64,000 nucleotides of DNA from Vermamoeba vermiformis (taxonomy: Eukaryota; Tubulinea; Echinamoebida). The notes beneath the pieces were generated by a model. The model was not told where the DNA came from. It worked only from the letters and a program-made list of their open reading frames with translations, and did no database searches. The stretch spans positions 388,256-452,255 of the forward strand of contig JBEWZL010000121.1 of assembly GCA_045837725.1 (NCBI GenBank). Direction: 5' to 3'. The position numbers and the translations under genes were made by a program. Below are positions 31,911 to 42,826 of this stretch, in pieces; within the stretch, counting starts at the first letter, position 1, and every line of letters begins with the position of its first letter.

Positions 31911-34504
31911 TTACGACTGATAAGTCATCGTATAAGTAACAACCTTCTTATATCTCGTATCAGGATCGATCGTGTGTTCACTGAAATTCGGATTCAGATC
32001 CGTCGGTGTCGAACTCAACAACGCTCTGTAATATTTGCTGCATTCTTCAGCGGCTTTTTCAACACTTTTTCCATTCTAGGAAATAGCAAATGATTAATAA
32101 AGAGCTTAAAATAGCCTGAGAAAGGGTGATCTAACTTACCTCGAAGAAATGTTTTACGACCCACGTGACATCAAGAGCGGACAATACGGCTCGATTAGCG
32201 CCTGTTCCGATTGGCCAAAACGGTTCAACGAGCGCGTCACCAACAAGAGCCACTGGCAAAAAGTGACCAGTGCGGTCATCTTTGATGAACTTGAATTCTT
32301 CTTTGCTCTCTTGTCGCGACGAAAAATCAAAAATTTGAACGTCGTCTTGGTCCCTAGAATACATTGTTAGTAATGTGAACGTGTTAATATCATTGTGAAA
32401 CGTACTTATGGTTCTTCGAGAAAGGCACATCCGCGGGCAAGTTGACTTTGTTTGCAACCTCTCGAACGAGTGATTTGAGGCTATTATAGTCAATGTTGCT
32501 CTGACTTAACATGTCTGGACCTTCAGACTGTTATAATAACAAAGTACGTTAGAAAGGGTACATCGATTTGAAGTGACATGTTGACACGTGTCATGCTCGG
32601 TTGGTACGTACCTTAATGACACCTCGCTTCAGAAGACTCTCGCGCTTGGCAGTCATGACGAAGTAATGTGTTTCACCACGATAATAAACGAGGTTCTCGA
32701 GATCAATATCGTATTCATCTCGCAGGTGCGCAAAGAACTAAAAAACGGATCTTGTCAACCTTTTGCACCAACGCTAACTAAAATAGTACTTACAGGCTTA
32801 TTATAAATGGACATGAGTCCGAACTCGTTGAGGGCAATCTCATCGCGAGATTGATTGTTGACAAAATTGGCAGTAATGCCGATGGCTTCTGAACCCTTGA
32901 ATAACTTGCGATCAAACTCGAACAGCTTAGCAACATTTGAGTTTTGACCGTCAGCACCAATTAAGACATTGCAGCGCAAATCCTCTTTTGGAGGCTTTGT
33001 TTTCGATGTTTCTTTGATCTGCAGATCCACGAGTTAGTCACACCTTTGCAATAATTCTATGACCATATCGTTTCTAATATATGCTTACCTTGGCGGTCCA
33101 AACAGTTCCAAACTCACTGGTGCGCTTAGTATTTCTTTTAAGACCTGAAAATATGACGCCAGAGTGGATGTGCACACCGTTAATTAAAGCAACTTTTGTG
33201 AGCAATAATTGCAAGCGACGAATAGACACGTGATGAATACCACCAGTGCAGAACTTGGGGAAGAAGAATTTAGCGCCGACTGACTGCAATGAGCGAAGGT
33301 TAGTTGGTTCAGTGAACGAGAAAAAATAAATTTGATAAAATTACGTACTGTTAACTCGCTAATTGTAGAGTCCCAAATGTGCACCAAGTTGTGTCTAGTG
33401 AATGACTTTCTCATCTCGAGAATAGTAGCCTATAAAGCAACAAATGAGTTTGATTTTTAACGTAAACCGGATGCCGAGTACGTACAATACCGCCTAAGAA
33501 TGAAAATTCAATTGCAGCTCTCAACCCGGCTATTCCAGCCCCGATAATAACGACTTTCGGCTTTTCATTGCATTTCCATTCATATTCAGCCTAATAGAAA
33601 GAATTAGACCTTTAGACCCACATCCGAATCAAAATAGATTCCATTTTGTTGCAATACTGTTCATACGTACCCCTGATCGTTTTTTGTCTAATAATCTCCA
33701 TAATGAATTAAATCTAACGACGTTTTCAGTGTTCTGCTTCAATTTCTCGTAGAGTTCATTATTGTTAGCTGGATTGATGACTAGAAATTTCAATTAATAT
33801 TAAAATCAACGCTAATAATATTAATATCTATAATATAGTACTTACGCTCACGAATCTTGTCGAAAATTGATAAAGTCGAGCGCAGATCTTCAGCGGCCAC
33901 AAAGCTTTCGAAAAGCGAGGAAATTTCGTTATCGTTGGTTTGTTTCGGACTACCAGTGCCCGTATTCTCAATATTCATAGCATTGCTCGGACTATTATTG
34001 CTCCAGGAAGACTTTCTTGGTGAGTTAGATCTGCTTCGAGCTCTTGTAAACGACTTTTCAACTGGATCTGCTTGCCAGTTTGCTGCAGCAACACATGTAT
34101 CCTTTAAAGGGGATGTAGGTCGAATATCTATGTGGAAAATAGAGCATAAATCAGTATTTTAGTACAAGATCCGGATTTGGAGAATTTCTCGATAAATGGA
34201 TTTGGGCCCTGACCTTGAGTTTTTAAAGGACTAGCTGATCTCGAGTCTGTATCGCTACTATTATTGCTGCTATTAGCACTTGCACTATCGCTGCTGTTCT
34301 CTTTGCACAGATCTTCAAACTGCGCGATGCGATTACGAACAGATTCAGTTCTAATAATACCTGGCTCTATATAATCAATTAGCTACGATGCAAAAAGAAT
34401 ATAGACGCACCTCTCGTATTAGTAGGCGCAGTATTTGAGTTGAAAGGCTTTGGTGGTTCCGAAACTGATCTGTTTCTTGTTCGGATGTCGACAACGCTTG
34501 TCAT
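31911..34504 (-). CDS. MICAL-type flavin monooxygenase
   Basis: Twelve exons: 34411-34504, 34214-34366, 33846-34127, 33671-33780, 33486-33590, 33349-33429, 33089-33283, 32794-33018, 32612-32737, 32406-32527, 32140-32353, 31911-32075; 623 aa. Residues 1 to about 190 are Ser/Asn/Pro-rich and probably disordered. The rest follows the MICAL monooxygenase domain closely: [20 protein letters not shown] (FAD dinucleotide motif), [76 protein letters not shown] and [18 protein letters not shown]. In animals MICAL oxidises actin methionines and disassembles filaments. Here the protein stops right after the domain ([13 protein letters not shown]), with no CH, LIM or C-terminal coiled coil. The long N-terminal extension is also unlike animal MICALs. 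Confidence 0.88.
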
Positions 34505-35990
34505 TTTGGTTGATTCTATTTACAGTATGTACAATTACGTGTGGTGTTGTGATCGTTGAATTAAAACAATGTGCTCCAAACGAGGTTTTTGGTGTCAAAT
34601 CTGTTACTTCAACGAAAATACAATTTGCCCGCAGTAAAGAAACAAGCGGCAGAAAAATTGCAAGCATTTAGCAAGAAATTCGGCTATTACCATATTTACA
34701 CTAGCACCGGTCGTTGCGTTTTGACATAATTTTTAAGAAATTCAAAAAAAAATTAGATGAAATTCAACGTAAAATTATTAAATCGCAGGACATTGCTTGG
34801 CAAGATTTTGTGATGCGGCTTACCGTACAGTAAACAGCTCACTTGTTATTGTTGGCTAGCTGCCGTATTATTTATCCTTTCCTTGCCGATCGACTTCTTT
34901 TCATTCTCGCTTTCCACATGTATTACTGCATTAATTAGCAGTATGCCTTACGCGATCAAATTAGCTATTACGGACAGCAACTATGTATTCATTGGCCGCG
35001 AATAAACAAAAGACCGTTTTTTATCGTCGGATCAAGTTTTGGGCGGGAAAGCAACAGAAAGCGAGTTTTGGGCCAAACGGAAAAAATCAAGAATCAGAGT
35101 TCAGGCGCGCTTGCAAACCAGCTGGCCCATTAATTAATTTAAAACAGTTCAAGTCAAGTCTCAGCACAACTAAAGAATGGAAGGCGTCAGTTGGAGCAGT
35201 TTCTGCGACATAGATCCGGCCTCAGGCAACGCAACCGCTTGCAATTGGAGCGTAACCGTCACTGTCGCAGCCCCACAAGTTGAAACTCATACCTATGGAC
35301 TCGATAGAGGACTGCAACTGAATTGATAAACCAAGGGCCGGCTTTGGAGAACCAGATCTGATACCGTTAGAATAATTGGAATTGTACCGAAATAAAATAA
35401 ATTAACTCCGAATTGTAGTATTAATAGAATAGTTCAAGGAGGATAGTAGTGCTAACTTATGAGAGGCCAGCACTCTTTCTTTACCTCCTTCTCGTAAAAT
35501 TAATCCAATGTCGTCCGCTTAATCCGGTTTATTTGTAAGTTATTCATGGAGGCCTAAGGGAGGCAATGTAGTGAGCAAGTTATATAGCACTAGGTATTGC
35601 CGACAAGCGGTGGCCTAAACTTCAGAAAATTCTTAAATTTAAAACGAAGGATCGTTTCTGTAATCCAGCTCCAGTAGTTTCATTTTGATAAAATTATAAT
35701 TATGAGCCACTGTCGTCAGTAGTGCTTAGGTTGGACTAATCTTTGATATTAAGGAAATTATTGCCTCAAAGGCAGAGTTGCTGGGTTGAGCCACGATCTG
35801 CTATGTCGCGCGGCCGATCGAGAGCTTAAGCTCCAAATAGCATATTTTGGTATTAGAATTAGTAAATTATAGCTAGTTATGTTAAAGCTGTTTGCATCCG
35901 TCATCAAACAAAAATAATCGGAACATTTTTCAATGTTGAGCAGAATTGACAACAAGCGTAATATATATTTTATAATTAATAAAAATAATA
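34505..35990. other. Long intergenic region, no gene seen
   Basis: About 1.5 kb between divergent genes. Short frames (for example 34983-35213 +) have no supportable coding character or splice context. No tRNA-like B box was noticed. Confidence 0.4.
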
Positions 35991-36367
35991 ATGGTAGGAA
36001 AGGCGTCATATTTCAAATGCTATGAAGCTGATTAATTTTAACATCTGGATTTAAGGCGAGTAGACAGGCGTTAAAATCAGCTTTAGCGGATCCAACGTGC
36101 CACGAAAAAATTAAAGCAGCGTTTAATATGTACGACCTCGATGGCAAAGGAATTTTAAACCGGATCGAGTTTGGAGAGTTTGCGAAACATCTATTATCAA
36201 TTTTAGAATCATCTGAAGACGCGCCCATTATTACCAAACAATTAGAAGCTGATTCACCAGCCCAATTTGCAGATAAATTATTTAACAGGTCAGATCTTAA
36301 CGAAGATAACGTGATCTCATTTTCAGAATTCGAATCAATAGTGCTTTCGATGGAAATAGATCACTAG
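35991..36367 (+). CDS. Small EF-hand calcium-binding protein
   Basis: Proposed exons are 35991-35993 (the start codon alone, ATG|GTAGGA) and 36056-36367; 104 aa. The main exon is phase 0 and has no ATG near its start, which fits a start codon carried by a tiny exon; other upstream exons are possible. The product has two EF-hands. The first loop is DLDGKGILNRIE after FNMY. The second is DLNEDNVISFSE. Both end in the coordinating Glu, and the second keeps Asp/Asn at positions 1, 3 and 5. The two hands with a helix pair resemble half of calmodulin or a calcineurin-B-like protein. It would act as a Ca2+ sensor; the partner is unknown. Confidence 0.6.
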
Positions 36368-36458
36368 AATATTTTTTGTAATTAATTGTATGTATTTTGG
36401 CAGTAAAATTTGATTTAGTAATCAATTTAAAAGACAGATCGGATCGAAGTACCTATAA

Positions 36459-39260
36459 TTATTTCTTTTTCATCGCTTTACATTTGTTGCCGGCACCACA
36501 GTCACTAAAATCGCATTAATATATTATTTAGCGCCTATTCATATTATTTTGAGGCTTACCAATAAAAGAGACTGTTGTTTGGTTTAGATGAGATAAAATG
36601 ACCTTCATGAGACGTCTTTACGCACGTTTCGCACACTCCTGAGCTAGTGCATAGACCACACGTATAGCATTCGTACCTAATCATATTATTAGTCCAACAA
36701 AATGGCCAATACTAAAAAATTTCGTAACGACATCTGAATCCACCCGCCAAAATGACATATTGATGGCGATTTAAGGATTAAAAATAATATAATATCGTCA
36801 TTTAGAACAATTCTTACCAATTTTGCTCGCTAAAGTTCGCATTAGTCGCTGAAAAAGTGCACAGATTTCTCGCGATAGCCACATCCACGTTCCTCGCTAA
36901 TTTTAAATATTAGACAGAATAAAATTTCTATATGATGTGCATTTATGCTTACCTATAGTCGATGGATCGTCTCCTTCAGTATACAACATCTCATAATCGG
37001 CTTTTTTCTTCTCTTCAAACACGCAATTTGTTTGATTATCTTTAATAGTGTTGTTTTGCAATATATATTCACTCGATAAATGCGGTTCTTCTTGTTCGGG
37101 CATTTGAAGGCCTATAATTATAGTTAGAACTTGGATCTATAATCGAACTTTAGATTCGGATCTTAGTTTTGAACCACAAATAATCTCTGTGGACCAATAA
37201 CTTATAAAAGATATTAATGTCCGCCTAGTAATGCTATTAGACATTATTGAGAGGAATAAGCCTTATAAATATACTAGATCCGGATCTGATGTTTACGTAC
37301 CAATATTTTCGTTATTAGTGATCGTATTTCCAGTAAATTTTTCAACTTTAACGTCGTATCTGATACTAACGCCCCAATATTGGTTTCGTCTAATAATATT
37401 GTCTTCTAAACTAACTGTCGTGTTTTCAAATGCGATCACGCCGATTGGATTTTTATCCATTTCATTTCCTTTTATGGCAATCTTCGAGAAATGCTTGCAA
37501 CCAATCGCAAGCTCTTCGCACTTGGTAAAATAACATTTTTCGACGGTAATATCTGCCGCGCAGTCATAAGTAAGAACGCCGCTTTTGTTGCCGTCAAATT
37601 GACAGCTTTCAACGCTTGATTTTTTGTCTTCGGTGCATTCTCTGAACTCGACGCCGGCCAGATTTCCAGTGAATACTATAAAATGAAATAAAATAAGACA
37701 TCCACTAAAAAAAAAAATATTAAAATCCGATCTTTTTTTCAATTTTTTCACAGATATTTTTGCGTCAATATTCGGTAGATTTGTTCAAGTTCAATATTAT
37801 TTCCTTATTTGGAAAGTGCACATATATGATGATTGGACGTACCGCAGTTTCTGACAGTTAGAGCACCATTGATAGCAAAAATTCCGTTCTGTTTGCAGTC
37901 GTAAAAGTTGCTGTTTTCAACGACGGCATGAGCTCCTTCTCTGCGCACAATAAAATATTAATATTCTTTTCTTGGAATTCGATACCGAATAAGCGGATCT
38001 GGACCTCTGATGATTGATTTTTAGTACGTACCTCACTAACAATCCCGACAATGAACCAGAATGAAACTCGCAGTTGTCAATATGAAATGTAAATTGTCTT
38101 AATATACAAGCCGAATGGCCAGCCTGTTTTGTCTCCTGCATTCACCGTAATATTCTGTATTTTAATAAGAAAGTGTCAGATTTGCTCTACTCTCGAATGG
38201 AAATTATTGTAATAGAATTACCTTGATCTCAATAACGACCTCTTTTTCTCGCGCCGAGCCGTAAAAATAAAATGGCGTGGTCATGACCGGATCCGTTTCT
38301 TTGATAAAAATTGTTTTTTGCTCAGGCATCTTCTCGCTCCAAGGCATATCATATAGTCCATAGTAATTGTTACCGCCAAGAACAAAAACAACAAAAGAAC
38401 AGCCAGAGACCAAAGTGAAAAAAAGAAGAAGAAAGCAAGAAAAACCAGGGAAAGGATTAAAAAAATTCTCCCTTGTTCTACGTTTTTCGTATTTATTTTT
38501 TTAATTGGAGTAATAAAATTGGAAAGGGGGGGAGGCGGTAAGGAACTTCCCGGTTTTTATATAGCGTATTTAGGAGTAGAAACTCTCACCGGGAAGGAAG
38601 GATAAAAGAGAGGAATAGAAAGAAGCCAGTGGGCCCCTCGGCCCCTGACCCTTCTTTTGCTATTCCATGATTCTGTTCTTGCCCGGCACTCAGAGCCCTC
38701 CAATTCCGCCCCTCAAAGATCAAAGATACAAACGGAAACACTTCTAATAGGCCTTAGTAAATTCCGGAAGAACCGCGGTATTTGAGTGGTTTTGGCCGTG
38801 GTTGAAAAAAACAAATCCCCTCGAGGCGTGTGGAAAAAAGCGTTTTGATGGTTTCGAAGTTTCAATGTGGCGGTAACAGTAATTACAATAAGGACGCAAA
38901 ATGAAGGATTCTCCCTCAGGAATTACGTAATTGCCTGGAGCAAAAATGTATTTAACTGGATTCGCTTTTGTTCGTGTAGCTGAATCATCATGCACTTCTG
39001 CAATTGTTGGTAGCTCTTTAGCAGTCTTAAATATTTCTTTCCAATCTAAATTATTCATTAAGAATATCGAAGATTCTGATTTATTTTCGATCTAAACTAG
39101 AATTCACTAAATCCGCAATTTTTTGATAATTTAAAAGCATAATAATAAGGGCAAAAATTAATGATATAAATACATCGTAATATTTACCTGTAATATCTGC
39201 TGGCACGTAAATTATCGGCTTTTTTTCATTGACGTAAGATTGAACTTCAGTTTATTAAAT
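36459..39260 (-). CDS. FBXO11-like protein: beta-helix repeats plus UBR-type zinc finger; 5' part not readable
   Basis: Clear 3' exons: 38222 to about 38390, 38032-38135, 37843-37940, 37301-37675, 36953-37111, 36818-36896, 36560-36676, 36459-36504. They encode right-handed beta-helix repeats (FHIDNCEFHSGSLSGLLV, VVENSNFYDCKQNGIF, VESCQFDGNKSGVLTYDC, ITVEKCYFTKCEELAIGC). A C-terminal UBR-box zinc finger follows: YECYTCGLCTSSGVCETC, then SHEGH and YCDCGAGNKC. That combination is the hallmark of FBXO11, an SCF adaptor. Further 5', 39188 to about 39255 (KKPIIYVPADIT) and about 38890-39045 (VKYIFAPGNYVIPEGES) are also beta-helix-like and join in phase. Between and beyond them the sequence changes character (38395-38890 and 39285-40085), and the frame is lost. 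The F-box itself is not seen. Confidence 0.7.
38395..38890. other. Segment of abnormal composition inside the FBXO11-like gene
   Basis: Purine-rich on the left (AAAGAAGAAGAAAGCAAG-like), then G-runs, then a GC-rich piece (GGGCCCCTCGGCCCCTGACC). It is unlike any neighbouring intron or exon. Coding similarity to the beta-helix family fades at both edges. Likely low-quality or wrongly filled assembly, but this is inference. Confidence 0.5.
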
Positions 39261-39284
39261 TTCTAACACCAGAATAAATATCAA

Positions 39285-40085
39285 AGTTTCAAGAAGAAGA
39301 GAGGGAGCGGCCTTGGCTGGAAACGCAATGCGCAAAAGATAAAAACATACAAAAGTACCCCCCACCCCCAACCAAAAAGACTCCCCCCCCCCAAGACCTC
39401 CTCCCGCGCTCTCGGCGCTCCGAAAATACTCCCCCTTACTCCCCCCCCACCAATATAGCCATCACTAATAATATACTCTACTAAACTGCTCCCCCCCCCA
39501 CGACTCTTTCTCAAGAAAAAATACCCTAAAAAAACCCTCCTTCAAAACCCACGCCAGATTAAACCACTTGTACCTATCAGCTCGCCAGATTTAACTACCA
39601 GGATAAAGCTCCGCCCCCAAAAAAGACTGAAGTCTCCAACTCTTCTCCCAAAACCGTCAACCGAATCAGCATATCCCTCAACCCCTCACAACAAACTCAA
39701 CAGGTACTCCTCCCCCCCCCCCTCCCCCATACCAAAAGAACGCTGTTCAGCTGCCCCAATAACCTCCTTCCAGACCTATACCGCCTTCTACTGATGCAGA
39801 AAAGAGACTCCAACAAAATCTAAGATATAAACGAGCTCACAACCTTGCAAATCATAAACCCCTGCCACCCCCCTCCAAAGAAACAAAACTATAAAACCGA
39901 CTCCCCCCCACGAACGACTTGATTTCACGCCCCCAGACCCACCCGCAAAACAAAACGGTTTAACTGTCCCCCCCCAAGAACAACCCCCCATGCACCGGCC
40001 CCACATGAAGACCCCGCCCGACGCCCCCGCCCCCGGAGAAAAAGAAAAGCGAAAGAAGGAAGGGTGAAAAAGATTGAGCAAATGA
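39285..40085. other. C/A-rich, G-poor segment of about 800 bp with C homopolymers
   Basis: The plus strand is dominated by C and A with many runs of 7-11 C and very few G, in an otherwise AT-rich balanced window. There is no coding sense on either strand and no period that I can see. It begins and ends abruptly. It replaces the place where the 5' exons of the FBXO11-like gene should be. A consensus error over a hard-to-sequence or low-coverage gap is the simplest reading. A real strand-asymmetric low-complexity tract is the alternative. Confidence 0.55.
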
Positions 40086-40252
40086 TTATCTAAAATAAAT
40101 GAAATATACCCAACTGGGTTTTTACAATACCTTTCGATCAGAATAAATAAAGGGACTGATACTATAGAGGGTATAAAAAAATTTTTATATACAGGTTGTT
40201 TTGCGAACGTTAGAAGTTTGCTGACATGTCAAGCTCGGATGCAGATCCGAAA

Positions 40253-42631
40253 CTAAATCACCTCAACAGACCTCGTAGTGCTGGGATAACTCTCATTGGG
40301 CGAGTCACTTTCACTTTCAATTTCACTATCTTCATCATCGTGATCACTCGTAATATTGCCTTGCAGTTTGTTTTCATCAATGTTGCTGTCATACGAACTG
40401 TCGCTGATCTCGCTCTCGTAACTTTCACGGTCACGTGACACATTATCATTAGGAGCCGTGTCGGCATTATTCCGCTGTTCTAACTGAATGACAGTGTCAT
40501 TTGCAGGTGCCAATAAATCGCGACTGCTCACAGCAGCGTGGATCGAGTCTTCAGTTCGCGGTGACTGGAGCGTACTTGGCGACGATAAAGTGGTCTTAGA
40601 TTGACCGCCCTCGAGCTTAGCCGATGCATTGGGTGTACTGCCCGAGGTCTTTGGTTTGAGCAAGGGCACGGAGAATGCGAGAATTTGCACGAGACTGATG
40701 GAAATGAGCATCAAAGTGCTGATGAAGTTCGATGCAAATAATCCCCACGGCCAGTAGAAATATTCTGTCGCTCCAAATGCCAATAATAACACATATACTA
40801 ACTCCAATATAGCACTAGCAATTAATAACTTGATCGCCTGATAAATGCATTAGTCATTGCAAAAATTTTCGTGAGAATTTTGTTCCGTACTCGATATTTG
40901 CTCTGTCCGCGTTCACTGATTCGATTTTTCACTGATTTCAACGTCTTCATTAACTTAACGCCATAATGCAAGAAAAATATCGCGGTGAAGAGCGCTACCA
41001 CGGCATACAACACCGTGACTACGATGGTTAAAATTCCAACCGGTCCCGCACCAACTGCGCGTAGCACTGACGTCACTAGTTCAATGGTCCATATTAGCGG
41101 CACTATGACAAAGAACGGCACTTTCATTCGGCTCAAAAATATTCTTGTTCGTGTTTGCTTGGACGACAACAGCTCTTTCCTAAATAGGAAAATTTTGATC
41201 AGATTGGATGTCACCGTATTATTTATCTATAAATTTTGTAATCTTACCAATAGAGTGTGATTAATAAGGATGTTGTGACAAATACGGGCAATGATAAAGT
41301 TAATAAAATATGACCCGCTGTCAACGGGAAAGAATCGACGGCTCCATAACGGATCTATTCCATGGTACACCATTCGCTCTAAAAAATCCTTCGTTAATTC
41401 TTTGCACGTATATTTATAACGGAATTCACCGGATCTATGACTTACCGAGATTGCCAAATATCTCGATCCAGAGACATATTTGCGGAATTGAATTTTGAAA
41501 TCCGAATACTCTCGAATAGGTCTACATAATTTGATAATTAGTTGTTTTGCAACGTGTCACGATGGCATATGCTCCTTCCAAAAAAGGAAAATGTTATGTT
41601 TAGCCTTATCGTTAAAATAAAGCTTTAAAATTAATCCAATCTGATGCTAACTAATGCTTACGTGTAATTTATATGTCGCTAATATTGCCACTGCTAAAGC
41701 ATAAGCGCCAAGAATTGCGCTGTAGATCGGATAAGCTGGTGTCGCATAGACTTCTTCCCAAGCGTTATAACCTAAATTATATCATTAATATATGTCATAA
41801 TTATTTTAAGTATTAACAAGTCGAAGATCTAACTCCGGAGTTCAGATCTGAAAAACCCGTGGCGTGTCTATTTATAGCTTTGATTATCGGCCACTTCTAT
41901 AACTGCTTACCATTAAAGTCCATCTCTACTATAACTGTATTATTATTGTCCGGATTATCTGACTCCATGTATTGGATTAGATCCGTAATGTCCACGTAAC
42001 CCACATCCCACACCGGAAGACGCAAATCAGAACGGTCAGTTCCATCTCTAAGGTGAGATATAATACCAGGGAATCCTATTATAATTTTGACATTAGTAAT
42101 GCATCAAACGATTAAGAAATAAAGCGGATCTTACGAGAGAAACGAGCGCAGTTTAAAAATCCAACCGCTCCTTGCGCTTGAATATTTCTTATTTGATACT
42201 CCATGCTTAATATTATCAAGATTAGAACAATGATGTGGATTATTTAAGTCTAAAATATGAACGAATTTCTTAACGAAAAATGGATCCGATTTTTAATCTC
42301 GTAAAAATCCTAATCATACCTGCCACTATCAACTAAACATGCTAATACTATAGCTCCTTCCCATGGACCTGGTTTATCCGTCCAAGTTCCTGCCAAGCGA
42401 GCAACAAAGGGCTTATCGGTGGATCTGAATTTCAAAATTAATAAATTTGAAATTATTTGATTGTATTGTCATGCTAATAATAATTACTTACACTTTATCA
42501 TAAAAATTTGGGATCCATGGACTGTTGTACGTCTTATTTGCGAACTGTGGCGGGTAAAGTACTCGAAAGCCCGTTGCCGAATTCCATAACGAGCAGACCG
42601 CTAAAAATAAATAAAAATAAGAGTATTTCAT
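40253..42631 (-). CDS. PA-domain seven-transmembrane protein (receptor-like)
   Basis: Nine exons: 42492-42631, 42320-42424, 42135-42205, 41911-42075, 41662-41771, 41446-41521, 41248-41378, 40891-41226, 40253-40837; 572 aa, all phases consistent. A signal peptide (YSYFYLFLAVCSLWNSATG) is followed by an extracellular protease-associated-type domain: FVARLAGTWTDKPG, GAIVLACLVDSG, AQGAVGFLNCARFS, LRLPVWDVGYVDITDLI. Then there are seven hydrophobic helices, beginning AYPIYSAILGAYALAVAILA and ending WGLFASNFISTLMLISISLV. A cytosolic tail of about 120 residues is rich in Ser/Thr/Asp/Glu. A GPCR-like topology with a PA ectodomain suggests a surface or endosomal receptor. The family was not recognised by name, and the ligand and partners are unknown. 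Confidence 0.72.
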
Positions 42632-42826
42632 AATTGCATCTTTTGTGGTGTATTGGCCAAACTGTAAACGTTAAAAAATTTGTTTTTCGATTAACAAAAA
42701 AGGCAAAGTCTCGCGATGTTGCCTACATTTTAAAATTCAGTTAGAAAGTCACAAAACTATTAATGCATTACTAGTAAATTGCTGTTCATTTGAAGTGTAC
42801 AATTCTTTTGAATTGCACGAAGGATC

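Noticed and set aside
31718-31939. Plus-strand frame with an F-box-like start.
   Set aside because: It overlaps the last MICAL exon on the other strand, has no continuation or family match, and the resemblance is weak.
34983-35213. Plus-strand frame of 76 codons.
   Set aside because: Isolated in a long intergenic region, with no splice context and no recognised family.
42085-42135. GCGGATCT copies as splice-linked regulatory elements.
   Set aside because: The distance to splice sites varies from a few to hundreds of bases, so a splicing role is not supported. Only the enrichment is reported.
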